Origin: Limnanthes douglasii subsp. nivea
Taxonomy: Eukaryota; Streptophyta; Magnoliopsida; Brassicales; Limnanthaceae
Assembly: GCA_036936605.1 (NCBI GenBank)
Contig: JAUPFV010000003.1
Span: 102,681,278 to 102,745,277, forward strand
Length of the DNA stretch: 64,000 nt
Direction: 5' to 3'
Shown one piece after another: positions 50,709 through 63,239 of the stretch. A program made the translations under genes and the position numbers. The first letter of the stretch is position 1, and every line of letters starts with the position of its first letter. The notes beneath the pieces were generated by a model. The model had not been told where the DNA came from, did not search any database, and saw only the letters and a list, made by a program, of their open reading frames with translations.

Positions 50709-53486
50709 CTATTCTAAATACAATTTTAGATGTTCAATATTCTATGGTAGCCTCAAAAGGTGCCCGAGCCTGTTCTGTAGGCGGTATGTCCCGCTCTTGA
50801 TTTTTTCCACGATTTCGTAGGGTCCTTCCCGATTCGGGGCGAGTTTACCGAGGCTTTTGTTTTTGGTGTGAAGAAAGACACGCCTCAAAACCTTATCACC
50901 GACCTTAAACTCCCGGCGGCGGACATTAGAAGCGTATCGACTTCTCATCAGTGTCTGATAGTGCAAAGCGTTCAATTGGGCGCAGTTGCGCTTCTCTTCT
51001 ATAAGGTCGAGCTCGAGTCGTCGGCTGTCGTCGTTCGCTTCCTCCTCATAAGTACCGACCCTAAAAGATGGAAAAATGGATTCCGTAGGGGTAACCGCGT
51101 CCATACCATATACTAAAGCGTAAGGTGATTCTTGAGTAGCCGTCCGGGGTGTGGTTCGGTAAGCCCACAGTACCTCTTGTAGGTAGTCAGGCCACTTTCC
51201 GGCCTTTCCTTCAAGGTTTTTTCTGAGGATGGAAAGGAGCGGAGAAACATTGTCGGATCTTATGAGTGGTGCAGAACGCTTTCATTTCCCCGCTATCGAA
51301 CTGCGGTCCGTTATCCATAGTTAACCTCTGTGGTACCCCGAACCGACAACATATGTTAGACCAGATAAATTTGATGATATCTTTGGTCTTGGTGGCAGAT
51401 AAAGGTTCGGCTTCAACCCAGTTGGAAAAATAGTCCACTGCCATGACGATCGTCTGTCTTCCTCCCGACGCCATTGGTAGCGGCCCGACAAGGTCGATTC
51501 CCCATCGGTCACAGGGTAGTCCTTCGGATATGGACTCTAGGGGAGCCGCGGGGATGTTTATCGCGTTTCCGAACCGTTGACATGTATCGCAGGTTTTGAC
51601 TATTAGTCGTGCATCTGTTGTTATCGTCGGCCAATAGAACCCTGCGAGAAGAATCCTTCTGATTAAGGCTTTGTAACCGCAATGTGCTGCACCCTCACCA
51701 TCATGTAGCTCGGATACAATTATTTGTGACTCATGGACCCCTAAGCATCGGAGCAGGGGGCGGCTGAAGGATTTCTTGTATAGTACTTCCCCTAAAAGGA
51801 CGTAACCCCAAGCCTTGTTGCGTACTTTCCGAGTTGAGGCGTTATCACTAGGCAGCCGACCTTCAGCTAAGAAGGCGATAATGTCACGCCGCCAATCTGA
51901 GATTGTTACCGAAGAAATCTGACAGGCGATTTCAGGTCGGTTGTCTAACTCGTGACGTTTGATAATAGACGGGCTTTCTTGTTCGGTCACCAAAGGATAG
52001 TTACTGGAGCAGGAAATTGTTGCCAAAGAATCTGCGCCTATGTTTTCGCTTCTCGGGACATGTTCGTAGGTGATTTTGTCAAATGAAGCAGCTAGAACTC
52101 TGAGTGATGCTAGGTATTATACCAGATGTTCTTTTCGAGCTTCCGCACTCCGCGAAGCTTGGGTTATCAAAAGTTGGGAATCGCTTATGAGGCGTACTTG
52201 TCTTGCCCCACACACCTGCGCTAACCGTAATCCTGCCAGAGCAGCCTCGTATTCAGCTTCATTGTTCGAAGTATGGAAACCAAATCGGACGGCTTGGTGC
52301 ATGCTAATGCCCGATGGGGTCACTATTTGTATCCCTGCTCCACAGCCACTGACGTTATCCCCCCCGTCGGTTCGGACAGTCCATTCACTCAGTACGACTT
52401 CTTGGGGAGGTGCGTCCTGATCAGGTCGTTTGGAATGGAACTCCACTAAAAAATCGGCCAGGACTTGGCCTTTAACGGCCGACCGAGGTTCGGAGTCGAT
52501 GTCAAAATCGCCTAGCTCGACCGACCATTTGGACATTCTCCCGGACATGTCTGGTCGCTGGAGGATGTATTTGAGTGGGAATGATGTTTGGACTATGATA
52601 GGGTGGGCTTGAAAGTACGGGAACATTTTCCGCGCTGCTGTCACCAGGGCGAGTGCCATTTTTTCCAACTTTAAATATCGAGTTTCCGCATCCAGCAGAC
52701 TTTTGCTCACAAAGTAGACCGTTGTAGGGGGCGGTCCCGACTGGCTGATCAAAGCTGCACCAACCGCGAAGTCGGTAACCGCAACGTAAAGGAAAAGTGT
52801 CTCGCCTGCGACGGGCTTTGTTATGAGGTTTGGGGATGACAAATATTGTTTAATTCCCAAGAACGCCTCATTACATTCGGGAGTCCATACAAAATTTTTG
52901 GCTTGTTTCAAGACCTGAAAAAAGGGAGCGCACTTATCAGATGAGCGAGAAATAAATCGATTTAAGGCAGCTAGACGCCCAGTTGGGATCTGGACTTCCT
53001 TGATGCTTCGGGGCGGAGTCATATCGGTCAGAGCTCGAAGTTGGACAGGATCGTCTTCAATCCCTTTCTCGCTAACGAAGAAACCTAGGAACTTTCCTAA
53101 CCGGACTCCGAAGGAGCATTTTTCCGGGTTAAGCTTGAGATTTATCCCCCGCAGGTTATCAAAGGTTTCTCTGAGGTCGGTAAGGTGGGCTTCATCCGTG
53201 CCGCTCTTAACCAACATATCGTCGATGTACACCTCCATATTCCTCCCAATTTGACCCTCGAATGTTTTGTTAACTAGCCTTTGGTACGTTGCGCCGACGT
53301 TTTTTAGCCCGAAGGGCATTAATTTGTAGCAGTATAGTCTCCGGCCCGTGATGAATGTGGTACTTTCCTGATCCGCAGCGTGTAATTTGATCTGATTATA
53401 ACCTGCGTATGCATCCATAAATGACAGCAATTTGTTACCCGACGTCGAATCTACCAACTGGTCTATTCTTGGCATCGGGAAGGGGT
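50709..53486 (-). pseudogene. Tat-4 pol, 5'-truncated
   Basis: The minus strand starts abruptly at KDPFPMPRIDQLVDS in RT and runs through YIDD, the first RNase H, the archaeal-type RNase H (RTDGGDN) and the integrase. TAA interrupts near 52116. In the integrase a deletion of roughly 50 bp after FHPQ (near 51215) removes the segment with the catalytic Glu and shifts the frame. TAG at 50742-50744 replaces the Trp of the terminal WNIEHL motif. The natural stop is at 50709-50711. Confidence 0.85.
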
Positions 53487-55963
53487 CCTTCGATAGTATC
53501 TTCTAGGGCAGCTACCTTTGCGACCCAACCTTCCTGGTTCTTCTTCAACTCTTCGTTTTCTCTCTTCAAAACATCAGCGTTTTGGTTGGCAATAAGGAGG
53601 TCTCCGGACAATCTCTCCTTGTCAGAATTAAGGGCAGTGATGATTGCTGACTGACCTCGCACTTGCTTCTCCAGAACCAGCACTGGCTGAACACTACTCA
53701 ATATAGAGTGAGTTATAACATCTCTTTCACTTGAAACGGTGAAAGACCTACCATTGAAGGTAATAGTGTTCGAAGTGCTTGGAGGGAGGTAGGGCCCAGC
53801 AAAGTCGTCTCTAGGGAGGTTTTCAAAATAGTCACCAAGTCCCTCAAGCCTTGTAATGTCGACACCGTCAATACTAATGTGTCCTCCTCCAACCTCATCG
53901 GTTTGAAAGTCACCGGGGATCTCTTCTGCTCTTGTTAGATCAGTAGGGCCAACAGGAGGGAGGGGCTCCAGAGGCCGGAGAGAAAGTTCATCACCCCTGG
54001 AGGTCTTTTTCTTCTTGGCCTTCCTGTCTTTGCTTTCTCATCCCCGTTTCCTGTCCCTCTTAAGAACCCTTGGAGGTTTTGGAGATCCTTCCTCTTCCCT
54101 AGTGCTCTCTTGCTCCACAACTTATAGAAGAGCAGCATCAATCTGACTTGTAACTGTCCCATCTTGGTTGGTTGGAGTAGTTTCCTCCGCTTCAGTAGGA
54201 TTGGTTTCGACCATACTCTTCTTGCTCTTTCCTTTTTTGCCTTTCATCTTACTTGGGGCCTTGGCTCGACCTGGCAAGTACAGTGACCCGTCCGGTGCAT
54301 GTGTTCTTTTAAGGACTACATCCGGAGGGGGTGGAGTGGTAAGTTCCTCCCAGGTTAAGTCCCTCCGGCCATAAGTGTTCCAAAGATGGGATATTGCAAG
54401 ATTACCTCCAGTAAAGGCGTTGTGGAAGCGATTGTCCCACTTTTCAGCAGCCCAAGTGTTTATCTTGGTGCAAGTAGTCTGCACGGCCTTTAAGTAATCA
54501 TTGAAGTCTTTGGGCAGCACTGTCAAGAAATAAAAAAATATATAATAAGGCAAATCAGTTAAACAAAATTGATAAAAATAAAAATGAGAATGTAAGGTGG
54601 GATTCTTACTATCACTTCGCCACCTGCTGGTGAGGAGACTCGGGTTGGCTCCAGCTTTGATCTTCCTCTCGTTTTCCCAAGCGCCAGTCACGAACAAGAA
54701 TTGGGTCCTCCAATTTCTCTCCGACTCGAGCAGGTCATCTACTACTTTGTAGTTATCACCCATGTTGAAGTGATAGAATGGAATATGGGGATTTCTGCAG
54801 AGACTGGCCACAGCTGCGAATTCCTCCATTGGAAGAGGAATTCCGGAGAGCCTGGAAGTCATGATACATGCCATGAGAGTGTACCAGGCGTTAGGGCTCA
54901 GCTGACTTGGGCAGAGCTTGATGAGGTGGAAATATTTGACTATCTCCGGATCTAAGGGAAACCTTAATCCCCAGTTAAAAAGTTCAGTAAAGATGACCAC
55001 TTCACTAAGCTTGCAGTCCATCGGCGTTTCCGGGTCTATTGGGATCCTTATTTTTACATTCCCCGGAATCCTCATTTCGTTCGCATCCGACCCAGTTCGG
55101 CTGTGTGGATAAAGGCGTAATTAATTTTTTGTAAAGCAAGTAAATACTTAACATTGACCTTGTGGAAACAAGGTCCAACTTTTCCCTTAAGGATCTCTGG
55201 CAGATCCGGATGCCTTAGACATAGCTTTTCTTTTCCTTTATCCTTTTTGGCAGCACCAGCATCACTTGTCTGTCCGGAGACTTCGGAATCGAACGGAGCC
55301 TCTTCAATGGAATCCTCCATTGCTTCCTTCATTACCGAGGAGGGGTTTTCGGTTGTATTTCGGGGAGGGGAGTTAGGAGTTGGTTCGGTCTGGCCTCCGG
55401 ACTGTTGGGCTTCAATGCTTTCCTGAACTCTGGCCTCCGGATGGGGCTCAGATGTGGTGGTTTCTCTTCGGAGGCTTGGGCTAGAGGCCTTCGGACCGGA
55501 CATCTTGTCCTTAGGAACTTTCATGGGTGCCTCTGACCCCGTATTGCTGTCTTTGGCCCCAGATTTTGAAGGTGTGCCGTTTGAAGCCTGCACTTTTACC
55601 AGGCGACCTCTTCTCAACTAGTTTATTGGGAGAGACATCTGCATCTGATCCCATGGCAATAAATGGGGAAGCCTTCTTGAAACTGGTAGCTGCTTACCCT
55701 GGTTCAACAGTGGGCTCCGATTCCTGAACCGATGAGCCTGAAACAATTCGCGAAAGATTGGTTTGAAACAATCTCCTCGGTTTAACGCTCCTGGTTGAAG
55801 AAGAGCCCTGGTCAGGCTCTGTGTTTGGAATTTATGGTTTGTCGACAGGGGAAGTAGGTAGGCCTGCAGCAATGCGCATTTCCCGTTCAACGTTTTGTGC
55901 CTTTTCTAGCTCTGATTTTTTCTGCCACCCGCCTTTGATTAAAGCGTTCCTAGCTGTGAACAT
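53487..55963 (-). pseudogene. Tat-3 antisense aORF, 3'-truncated
   Basis: ATG at 55961-55963 opens MFTARNALIKGGW, nearly the same as Tat-2. Stops follow near 55832 and 55696, and frameshifts near 55617 and 55075. The Transposase_28-like domain (about 54750-55030) is well kept. The conserved intron is at 54520-54609 with a good GTAAG donor and a TTGACAG acceptor; it happens to contain no in-frame stop. The coiled coil (53500-53700) ends at the junction with Tat-4 pol. The acidic tail is lost. Confidence 0.82.
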
Positions 55964-56064
55964 AAACTCACAACCAAAAAAAAGAATTTGTGTTTGAGAG
56001 AGAAAGCTCTGAAATTTAGCAAAGTAAGTATGAAGATGATGGTGAAACAGTGAAGAAGTGATTA

Positions 56065-56071
56065 ATTTATA
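56065..56071 (-). promoter_or_regulatory. TATA box of the Tat-3 aORF
   Basis: The minus strand reads TATAAAT about 100 bp upstream of the aORF ATG. A G-box (GACACGTGTC) lies at 56237-56246, about 165 bp further upstream. Confidence 0.62.
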
Positions 56072-56411
56072 GTAAACACCCAAAAAGGTGCTTTGATACC
56101 TAGGAGAATTCGAAAGGATTGCAATGATTAGGGAGCGACGCTGATGTCATCTTCATTAAATGAAGAAGTTACTTTTTGGAGAAGGTGGGAGCGAAATTCT
56201 AGGTGACAAAACGGCTAAAGTAACGAACCAGAGAGAGACACGTGTCCCACAAACTCTGACAAGAAACCGTTTAGTTTTCAAAAACTTTTTTCAGTCCGAG
56301 TAAAGCTGTAACACAGTTCGAAGGACCTGTCCGGATGTAACTGTCACCAGCAACAGACAGTTTTCTAGGTCTTGCCAAAGGTTTTTTAGCATCACCTAAA
56401 AAAGGGGCTAC

Positions 56412-56831
56412 TGATGAGTCCGGATTCTGTCACCACCTTTAATGAGAACCAGACAGGGTCAAGTCGGACAATATCCACCTCACCGGACAGGGGCAGTTCG
56501 GACACCATCATCCATTGAACTATCCGAACAGAACTAAAGTACTTAAAACACTAATCACTTTCTGACTAAGATGCCTATTTACTTACTTAAAACTAATGGG
56601 TCTTTAAACTCAACCTGAATCTATTAAACACGACCCGAAAGCCCATAAGGCCCAAATGTGAGGGTATAAATACCCAACCACCGACATTAAATGAGGGTAA
56701 TGAAAATAAAATACAACCAGGCAGCTTAATTCTCCCTCTACATTCTACCCAAACATTAAATACTCACAAAACTCCACAAAACTCTAAACATGAATTACAA
56801 ACTTACCCTCAGACGAAAACAAACCACTCCA
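56412..56831 (+). repeat. Tat-3 3' LTR
   Basis: 420 bp; preceded by the polypurine tract AAAAAAGGGGCTAC and followed by TSD TCTAT. Confidence 0.94.
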
Positions 56832-56836
56832 TCTAT

Positions 56837-57120
56837 AACACTTGTTGTTTTGTATTCAACATCCCTTTCACTAATACAAAGGTAGTCGTAAGCCCCAAAA
56901 TTGGTTTTTTAGTAGCTGGAGATCTGTTCATAAACTAAGTTGAAGAAGGATCTTCAAATTAAATCATTTAATTTGAAGGTTGTCTAGGAAATATGAATAT
57001 TTCAGTGAGGGTAGCCAAGAAGTTGAGTACTCAGGTGAAGGTAGCAAATGATTCTCTCAGGATAAGGTTTTTCTTTTTCTCACTAAAAAGTAATTGTGAA
57101 ACATGAATAATGGTTCAGAG
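56837..57120 (-). pseudogene. Tat-A aORF remnant, 5' part
   Basis: The minus strand contains GAYDYLCISERDVEYKTT, closely matching GAYDYLCISKRAKEYK of the Tat-1 aORF. This joins Tat-A and Tat-1 as relatives and confirms that Tat-3 landed inside the aORF of Tat-A. TATAAATA on the minus strand at 57123-57130 is the aORF TATA box. Confidence 0.68.
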
Positions 57121-57635
57121 AGTATTTATAAAAGAAAGTAAAGAGAGAGAATGGTCAGAGAAGTGGAAGAGACGGTGATGGTTATTGGGTTGAAATAAGG
57201 AATATTAAGCGTTGCTTGTAAAGAAGTAAGGTGACACATGTTAGCTGTCAGACCCAAAGACATGCCTAGTGGATCATCATACACGCTCTAGACCATTCCA
57301 AATGTTTCTGACCGTTATGAAAAAGTAAGCTCGTGATGCTATGTGAGAACATTCAAAGCACGAATAAAAGGTTAAATTGGTTTCGAGGTGAACGTGTGTA
57401 CGAGTTCATTCGAGGAGGATAAGTACATGGCTTGATATTTTTGAGTCACTTTATAAATATTTGAGGCTGAACTCAGATACTTTTGTATTCAAGACAATAT
57501 ATGTTTTCCAAATAACTTTTGGCAAGAAAATGAAAAGTTCTAATTCAAAGCATATTGAGTTTTGAGCAAGAACAGTTTTTACTTACCAAAATATATGATG
57601 ATTACTAGTTCTTAATTATTGTTCTTCATAAGAAC

Positions 57636-57930
57636 TGAGGGATATCAAATATTTAGGGCTCAAATACAATAAACTAAATTATGTATGATGCATTGTATAG
57701 CTAATAGATAGTACTTAGATTGTTTGTAAATATGGAGGGCTATAATGCAATTAAACCTTTTGTGTAACCAAATTAGTTATACAGGTCAATATGCCTATAA
57801 ATAAACGTTGAGGCTCTGAATAAAGGGACGGTACTTTTTCATTAGTTCAATATTGACTCACACTTTTACCTCATCTATCTATAATCAAACTCTCTATTTC
57901 TCTCTCAAGAATCTAGATTTACACTTAACA
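57636..57930 (+). repeat. Tat-A 3' LTR
   Basis: 295 bp, TGAGGGATATC to ACTTAACA, clearly homologous to 27357-27656 but well diverged. Confidence 0.82.
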
Positions 57931-57935
57931 CTACC

Positions 57936-58956
57936 AACGAAGATAATCGATTTTTCTTTAGTATCTTTGAAAAACTTTACTACTTTATTGACAAACGTAT
58001 TTACCCATAGTTGGACCGCTAAAGATGTTTTGTTGGGTGACTTTCAGTTTTTTTAATTTTTTTACTTTAATTTGGATAATATATGTTTCTTTTATGTTAC
58101 CATTATTTTTGTTGTTCTTGCATCTTTTTTTTTAAATAAGTACTTAGCAATTCGTCACTAACCTTCATTATATTATTTTTCATGTATATGTTATATCGAG
58201 CTCGTCATTAAGCTTTATTGTATTAGTTGTCATGTATATATTATATTGAGCTCGTCATATTTCGTTCATCAATTTGGGTTCGTCAAATTAGTTTAGTTTT
58301 AACAACATTTTTCATAATAATGAAGTCATAGTATGGGTAATTGTGTGACCTTTGAGGCTTAGCTTAATGTCATATTCACACATAAAACAATGTTCAAGAC
58401 ATATTATGGAAATTACGTACCCATGGGATGTGACTTATAACCTAATCGTATTTGACACAGTGGTCATGACACATAATGAGTAGTTGTGTACCCCATGAGG
58501 AGAGGCTCATAGCTATGTCCATGTTAATTTTGTGTGTAGTCTCTTAATCTTATTTAAATATGGGTTTGGCTTATGACTATGCTCTTTTTTTAGCTTTGGT
58601 TTTCTCTTTTATTTTTAATTAGATCGTATTCATTTTACTTTAGTATCGTCGTATTCCTTTAGTATACTTGTCAACTTCTTTGAGATCTTAAGGTCATTAA
58701 ATTTCTTCATTGTTAATAACAAAAAAATATTACATGACACAATACTTTTTTAAAATGACAAAGAAATTGAATTAATAATGATTTTTATGTTGTCTTGCCA
58801 AAAAACCTACACGATCCACCAAGGAAAAAAATAGTACACCAACCTCGTTTACATTCGAGGATTATAGAGTTTAAAATGTTAAATATTCTAATGATATTTT
58901 AATATATTTCATTATAGATAAATTACCTTATATGCTCCATGATGTTCATTAGAAAT
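57936..58956. other. AT-rich intergenic DNA
   Basis: No gene recognised. A segment of about 60 bp with CATGTATAT and GAGCTCGTCAT occurs twice near 58180-58260 in slightly different form. Confidence 0.5.
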
Positions 58957-59302
58957 TGATGAGGTCATAAATCTTCGACGAACGTTTCGACCCAAAGGCT
59001 ATTTTATATTTATTTATTTTAATTATTATTTTTTATATAATTTATTTTAGTTTAATAATGGTTAATAGGCAAAATAAGCTTCTCAAGCATGGGCTTGTCT
59101 GGTGAATGTATTTTAGCCCATTATGCTTATTAAGGCTAAAGTTATTTTTTAAATATTTTCTAAAAACATATCTAATGGGACAAAAATTTCTCTCTCTAAA
59201 TAATAAATTAAATAGCTCAATTATCTCTCTACTTATTATCTTACATTTATTACACCTTCACACATGACTAAAATATCCTCCAAATTAAATTTATCACTAT
59301 CA
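58957..59302 (+). repeat. Probable Tat-B 5' LTR
   Basis: Placed by the TGATGAGG start, the CTATCA end and the adjoining primer-binding site. There is no second copy to confirm the left edge. Confidence 0.5.
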
Positions 59303-59398
59303 AATTAGCGACCATAGTGGGAGCAGAGGTTCACGGATAGCCAAATCCAAAACCTAACATACAAAATTTGCCTTAAGAACTTTTCGAAGGATAGATCA

Positions 59399-62270
59399 TG
59401 AAATGTATATAGATCCTCCTATGGAGAATAAGAGATTTATAATTGAAGAAGAGCATGTCTAAGTTCCATATCTCAATGATGAAAACAAATTTTATACAAG
59501 AGAACTGAGACCAATTACGAGGAGAAATTGAGGCTTTGAAAGCTCAAAGACAAGCGGAGAAGGATCTTGCTAGGAATATTACATCAGAGAATCAAAAGTG
59601 TGATGGGCTAAATGAGAATCCCCAACACAGTCCAAAGAGGCACCAATGAGATCAATCTTCTAAAATCTATCAAGCCTCAAAGAAAGATTATAAAACCAAA
59701 TATTATTCTAGTTCTTTGGAGTCCAGTAAGGTATCTACTTTGGATTCTGAAATTTCTCCATCTTCTTCAAATAGTAACCATTATCGTAACAAAAGGAAAG
59801 AAAGCCACCGAGAAAATATTTAGTCTAGAAAACATTCGAATAGACACAATAAGTCAAGTAATCAAGATTCACCATGTAAGATGAAGTACATAAAGGGTAA
59901 ATATAAGAACAAAGAATATTGGGGAAATGTGAAAGGATCAGCTGACCATAGCATAAAACACATGTTGAGTGATCAATTTTCTATTCAATCTGAACCAAGT
60001 ATATGCGCTACCTCCAAGGGCGCAATTGGAGGCAGTTTCCTTTGTACGCAAAAATCCTGTCAGGAAATCTACATATGAGCTTTCATATTTCAAAAATAGA
60101 GAAATATGATGGGAGCAAAGATCCGGATAACCATCTTAAGAAATTCAATAATTTTTTGATGAGTTTTGATAAGTTATTATGTAGATATTTCTCTCGTACC
60201 TTCAAGGACAGTTCCTTAAAGTGGTATAATAAACTACTGCATGGGTCAATCAAGAACATTTATATATTTTGGATGGCTTTCCGAAGATAATTTGTGAGAA
60301 GCAAAGATCTCAGAGGAAATGGAGATAGCATAATTCATTGTTGACAACATCCTACTGAAACCTTGAAAGAATTTACTAAATTTTTTGTGGATACCAAAGA
60401 TGGTTTGACATATTGTTTCAGACAAGTATTTATATCCTCGTTCAGACAAGGGTTGTTAGCCAACAAGATGGTTGATGCAGTTACTCATAAGAATGCGATG
60501 ACTTGGGGTGGTTTTTTGATCACGTAGGAAATCATATAATAGTGGAGGAAACTAAGATTTTAAGACAACCTCATCAGCCCAGTCTTATTCCTTTTATTTC
60601 TCTTCAACAAGCTATTAGTCATTCATTAGCTACTGTTATCAATCGTTTGAAGGACTCTAGACAGGGTTCTTATCGACCCAGATTATACCAGTCTACTTAA
60701 GGGCAACAATTTAGGCCCAAAGGAAATTAGTGGGTTCATCCTAGCTATTTCATAGAGTTGAATAAACATGTTGCGACTATTTACGATAGGTCAAAGAATT
60801 ATGTGAAATTTTGAAGGCCCCACTCATCTAAACTCCAAAGGAGAATCGAAATACCTGATTCTACAAGTACCACAATGATATGGGGTATGATACTAAATAT
60901 TGTATTGCTTTAAAGCGTGAAATTAAATTGTTGATTGAGAATGGAAAGCTAACTACTTTTGTTACATCACAAGTGTGGAATAGGTCACAACCAAGTGCAA
61001 GTGAGGTGCATATAGTGTTACCTTATGTTCGGAAGCCAACTATAGAAGCTCTCAAATATGAAATTATATGGTAATTATTGAACAGTTCGATGTAGATTCA
61101 GAGTATTTGGATTCTGATTTAGATCGTATTTGGATGAATATGATATGTGAAAAAAGGAATATTTTCCAAATTATGTCAATTCTTTGAGTCATTGACCATT
61201 TTTGGAAGGGATAATGTGACAGTTCCCCTAATTATTTCTCGAAAGAGGCACACGGTTAGTTTGACCACGCAGTTAGAGGGGAAAATGTCTACTCATTTAT
61301 ATCAAGAATCCAACTTCTTTCATTGTATTTGATGAGGATGACTTAAGAAATGTTGATGGGCCATATGAGGATGTTGTGGTGATTGGAGCTGTTATTGAGC
61401 GAACATAAATCTGAAGGGCTGATTAAATTGGTAGTTTAGCTCATATTTTATTCCTGATAATTTAGAATTTAATGAAGAACCCATATGTTATTCTCTGATC
61501 GAATATAATCATACTGGTATTTACAGGAAACTCTGTTGATGTCATTAGGGAATTCAAAGGAGAAATTGACCTTGGTAAATGACCATTCAAAAATATTGTG
61601 AGAGTTTTGTTTGTAGTGGATTGATTGGTTGACTCTTTATAAATCCATTTTTGGTAGATCTTGGTTATCAATGATGCATGATGTTGCATCAACAATTTAC
61701 CAATGCTTAAAATACGTCGTCAGAGATCATGTAAGAATTATTTGGAGCAGTCAAAATGTTGCTAGGGAGTGCGACGTAACTACCCTTGCTCTGAAGGAAT
61801 TGGAAAGTGTGAATGATAAAAACGAATAACAATTATTAGAGTTATATTCATATTTGAACAGGCTAAATAATCCAAGATAGCCTCATAGGTAAATTTATTC
61901 AATTTGAAGAGGTTGAAGTACACAAGTTTCCAGATGAAAAAAATGTTAGAACTCGAGCCAAACTGCCATCAGAAATGAAAGAAACATTTGTATGTATTCA
62001 TCTAGTGTAATAAAGATATAACCGGTGTACCAATCGTCATCATTTGTGACAAGTTGTATGAATGATCTGATACATGTCATGTAATATAAAGACGAATATC
62101 GCTTTGTGCAGAAAATTCAAAGCTATTGTCAAATAAGTAGACAAGTTAACAAAAGCATAGCATATTCGAGAGTCTCAATATTCGTTGTGGACTGCTAATC
62201 CAATACTTGTGAAAAAGAAAAATGGTAAATGACGGATGTGTATTGACTTCACAGGGACTGCCCAGATTTA
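59399..62270 (+). pseudogene. Tat-B gag-protease-RT remnant
   Basis: Recognisable pieces: gag core at 60070-60290 (KYDGSKDPDNHLKKFNNFL), a decayed zinc knuckle near 60865-60905, the segment before protease (FFESLTIFGRD-like) near 61180, the end of protease at 61629-61829 (GRSWLSMMHDVAST) and RT at 62160-62250 (SQYSLWTANPILVKKKNGK). The stop at 61827-61829 sits at the gag-pro/pol border in the context GAA UAA CAA UUA. Stops and frameshifts are everywhere. Confidence 0.75.
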
Positions 62271-62279
62271 AATAGATCC

Positions 62280-63230
62280 TTAATGTTAAATTTAAAATGT
62301 ATTTTACATTATTTGTTGGAATCTTATTTGTAAACAAAATAATAGGTATTTTTGTTATTTAATCTGGAAAAAAAATTAGAAAGTCCTAAACAAGATCTAT
62401 ATAGTTTGGTTAAATGTATATAAGATTTTTATATTTTATAAATTATATTATCATTTTCTTCAAAACAATTTATACTTAGATATGTATTTTATATTCAAAA
62501 TATTAAGAAGAAAATAAGGATAATTATACATACAGTGACCACCATAACTAACACTGAGACAAATGTTTGAAGTGTTTTTTATAACTTAACTTTTTTTACT
62601 AAAAATAAAATGTTATGTCTTTTGTAAAAAATTCACAACTTAATTGAAGTTAATAAAATAATCTATCTGTATATTATTTTTAGTGAACTTAAGTGTTTGA
62701 ATAGCCAACATGAATGATTTATAAAAAACTGCAAATAACATAATCTGCAAATACAATACTAAATCATCCAAAATACAATACAAAACATAAAGAAAACATA
62801 ACTCACACAAGTCCTACAATGAAAAACATAGTCTCGAATAAAGACAAAACATCAAGGAATCATAACCAAAATAAATCATAAAATATGAGCCAAAAAGAAG
62901 TGAGTTGAAGCACTTACTTATTGAGGAGTGCCAACATTCTAAATCATCTCTTATGTGAATGGTGTTGATCTTATAAACAACCTCAAGAAGTCTATCATCA
63001 TCAGACTACACATATGGGGTTAGACATATAACCTGCAACCATACTCACTATTCTGGATAGTGGAGTATATGAATATCTTGAACGAGTAACTGAGCTCTCA
63101 TATATTTGTATGACTTAAAGAAGACCCATAAAACAAAACCAACACAATATGTTACAAAAACAAATGTTAAGTTAAACATTCTAAATATTGTTAAACATAT
63201 AATAAATATAAGTTTGTCCACCTACATCCT
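62280..63230. other. AT-rich stretch, nothing identified
   Basis: The minus strand near 62930-63010 has a short open piece (SDDDRLLEVVYKINTIHIRDDLECW) that is not recognised. Otherwise no feature. Confidence 0.4.
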
Positions 63231-63239
63231 TCTCCTTTA

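Larger units (their letters stand above)
46417..53486 (-). mobile_element. Tat-4: inverted, 5'-truncated Tat element inside Tat-3
   Basis: The 3' LTR is at 46417-46743 (TGATGAG...CTCATCA). An inverted polypurine tract (GTAGCCCCCCAG) follows at 46744. The aORF is on the plus strand and pol on the minus strand. The element is cut in RT near 53486, and its 5' LTR, gag and protease are missing. Its base composition is more GC-rich than its neighbours, with about 40 GTCGG/CCGAC words by my count. Confidence 0.88.
42834..56831 (+). mobile_element. Tat-3: Tat-lineage element, interrupted and internally deleted
   Basis: 420-bp LTRs at 42834-43253 and 56412-56831 differ at about 11 positions (2.6%). 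The TSD TCTAT is present at 42829-42833 and 56832-56836, inside the aORF of Tat-A. Gag-protease and the first part of RT are on the plus strand, and the aORF is on the minus strand. RT stops right after YIDD, where Tat-4 is inserted. The far end of Tat-4 is fused to the coiled-coil part of the Tat-3 aORF, so the rest of Tat-3 pol and the aORF 3' end are missing. It shares the GTCCG/CGGAC word with Tat-2. Confidence 0.92.
27357..57930 (+). mobile_element. Tat-A: old Tat element broken by Tat-2 and Tat-3
   Basis: The outer LTRs at 27357-27656 and 57636-57930 are related but differ at well over 10% of positions. The flanks read ATACC and CTACC, a target duplication with one mismatch. Between them lie gag (27762-29616), protease and RT fragments (40122-41340) and an antisense aORF (41390-42833 continuing at 56837-57120). 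Tat-2 and Tat-3 sit inside with their own exact 5-bp duplications. The native length after removing both insertions is about 6.1 kb, so much of RT and all of integrase were deleted. Its aORF resembles that of Tat-1. Confidence 0.88.
58957..62270 (+). mobile_element. Tat-B: 5' portion of an old Tat element
   Basis: A probable 5' LTR (58957-59302), a diverged primer-binding site (TAGCGACCATAGTGGGAGC) and decayed gag, protease and the first part of RT, ending near 62270. No 3' LTR, integrase or aORF was seen, so the copy is truncated. Confidence 0.72.

Noticed and set aside
54520..54609. Open intron of the Tat-3 aORF as coding sequence
   Set aside because: It has GTAAG and TTGACAG borders, an F/Y-rich low-complexity translation, and matches the intron position in Tat-1.
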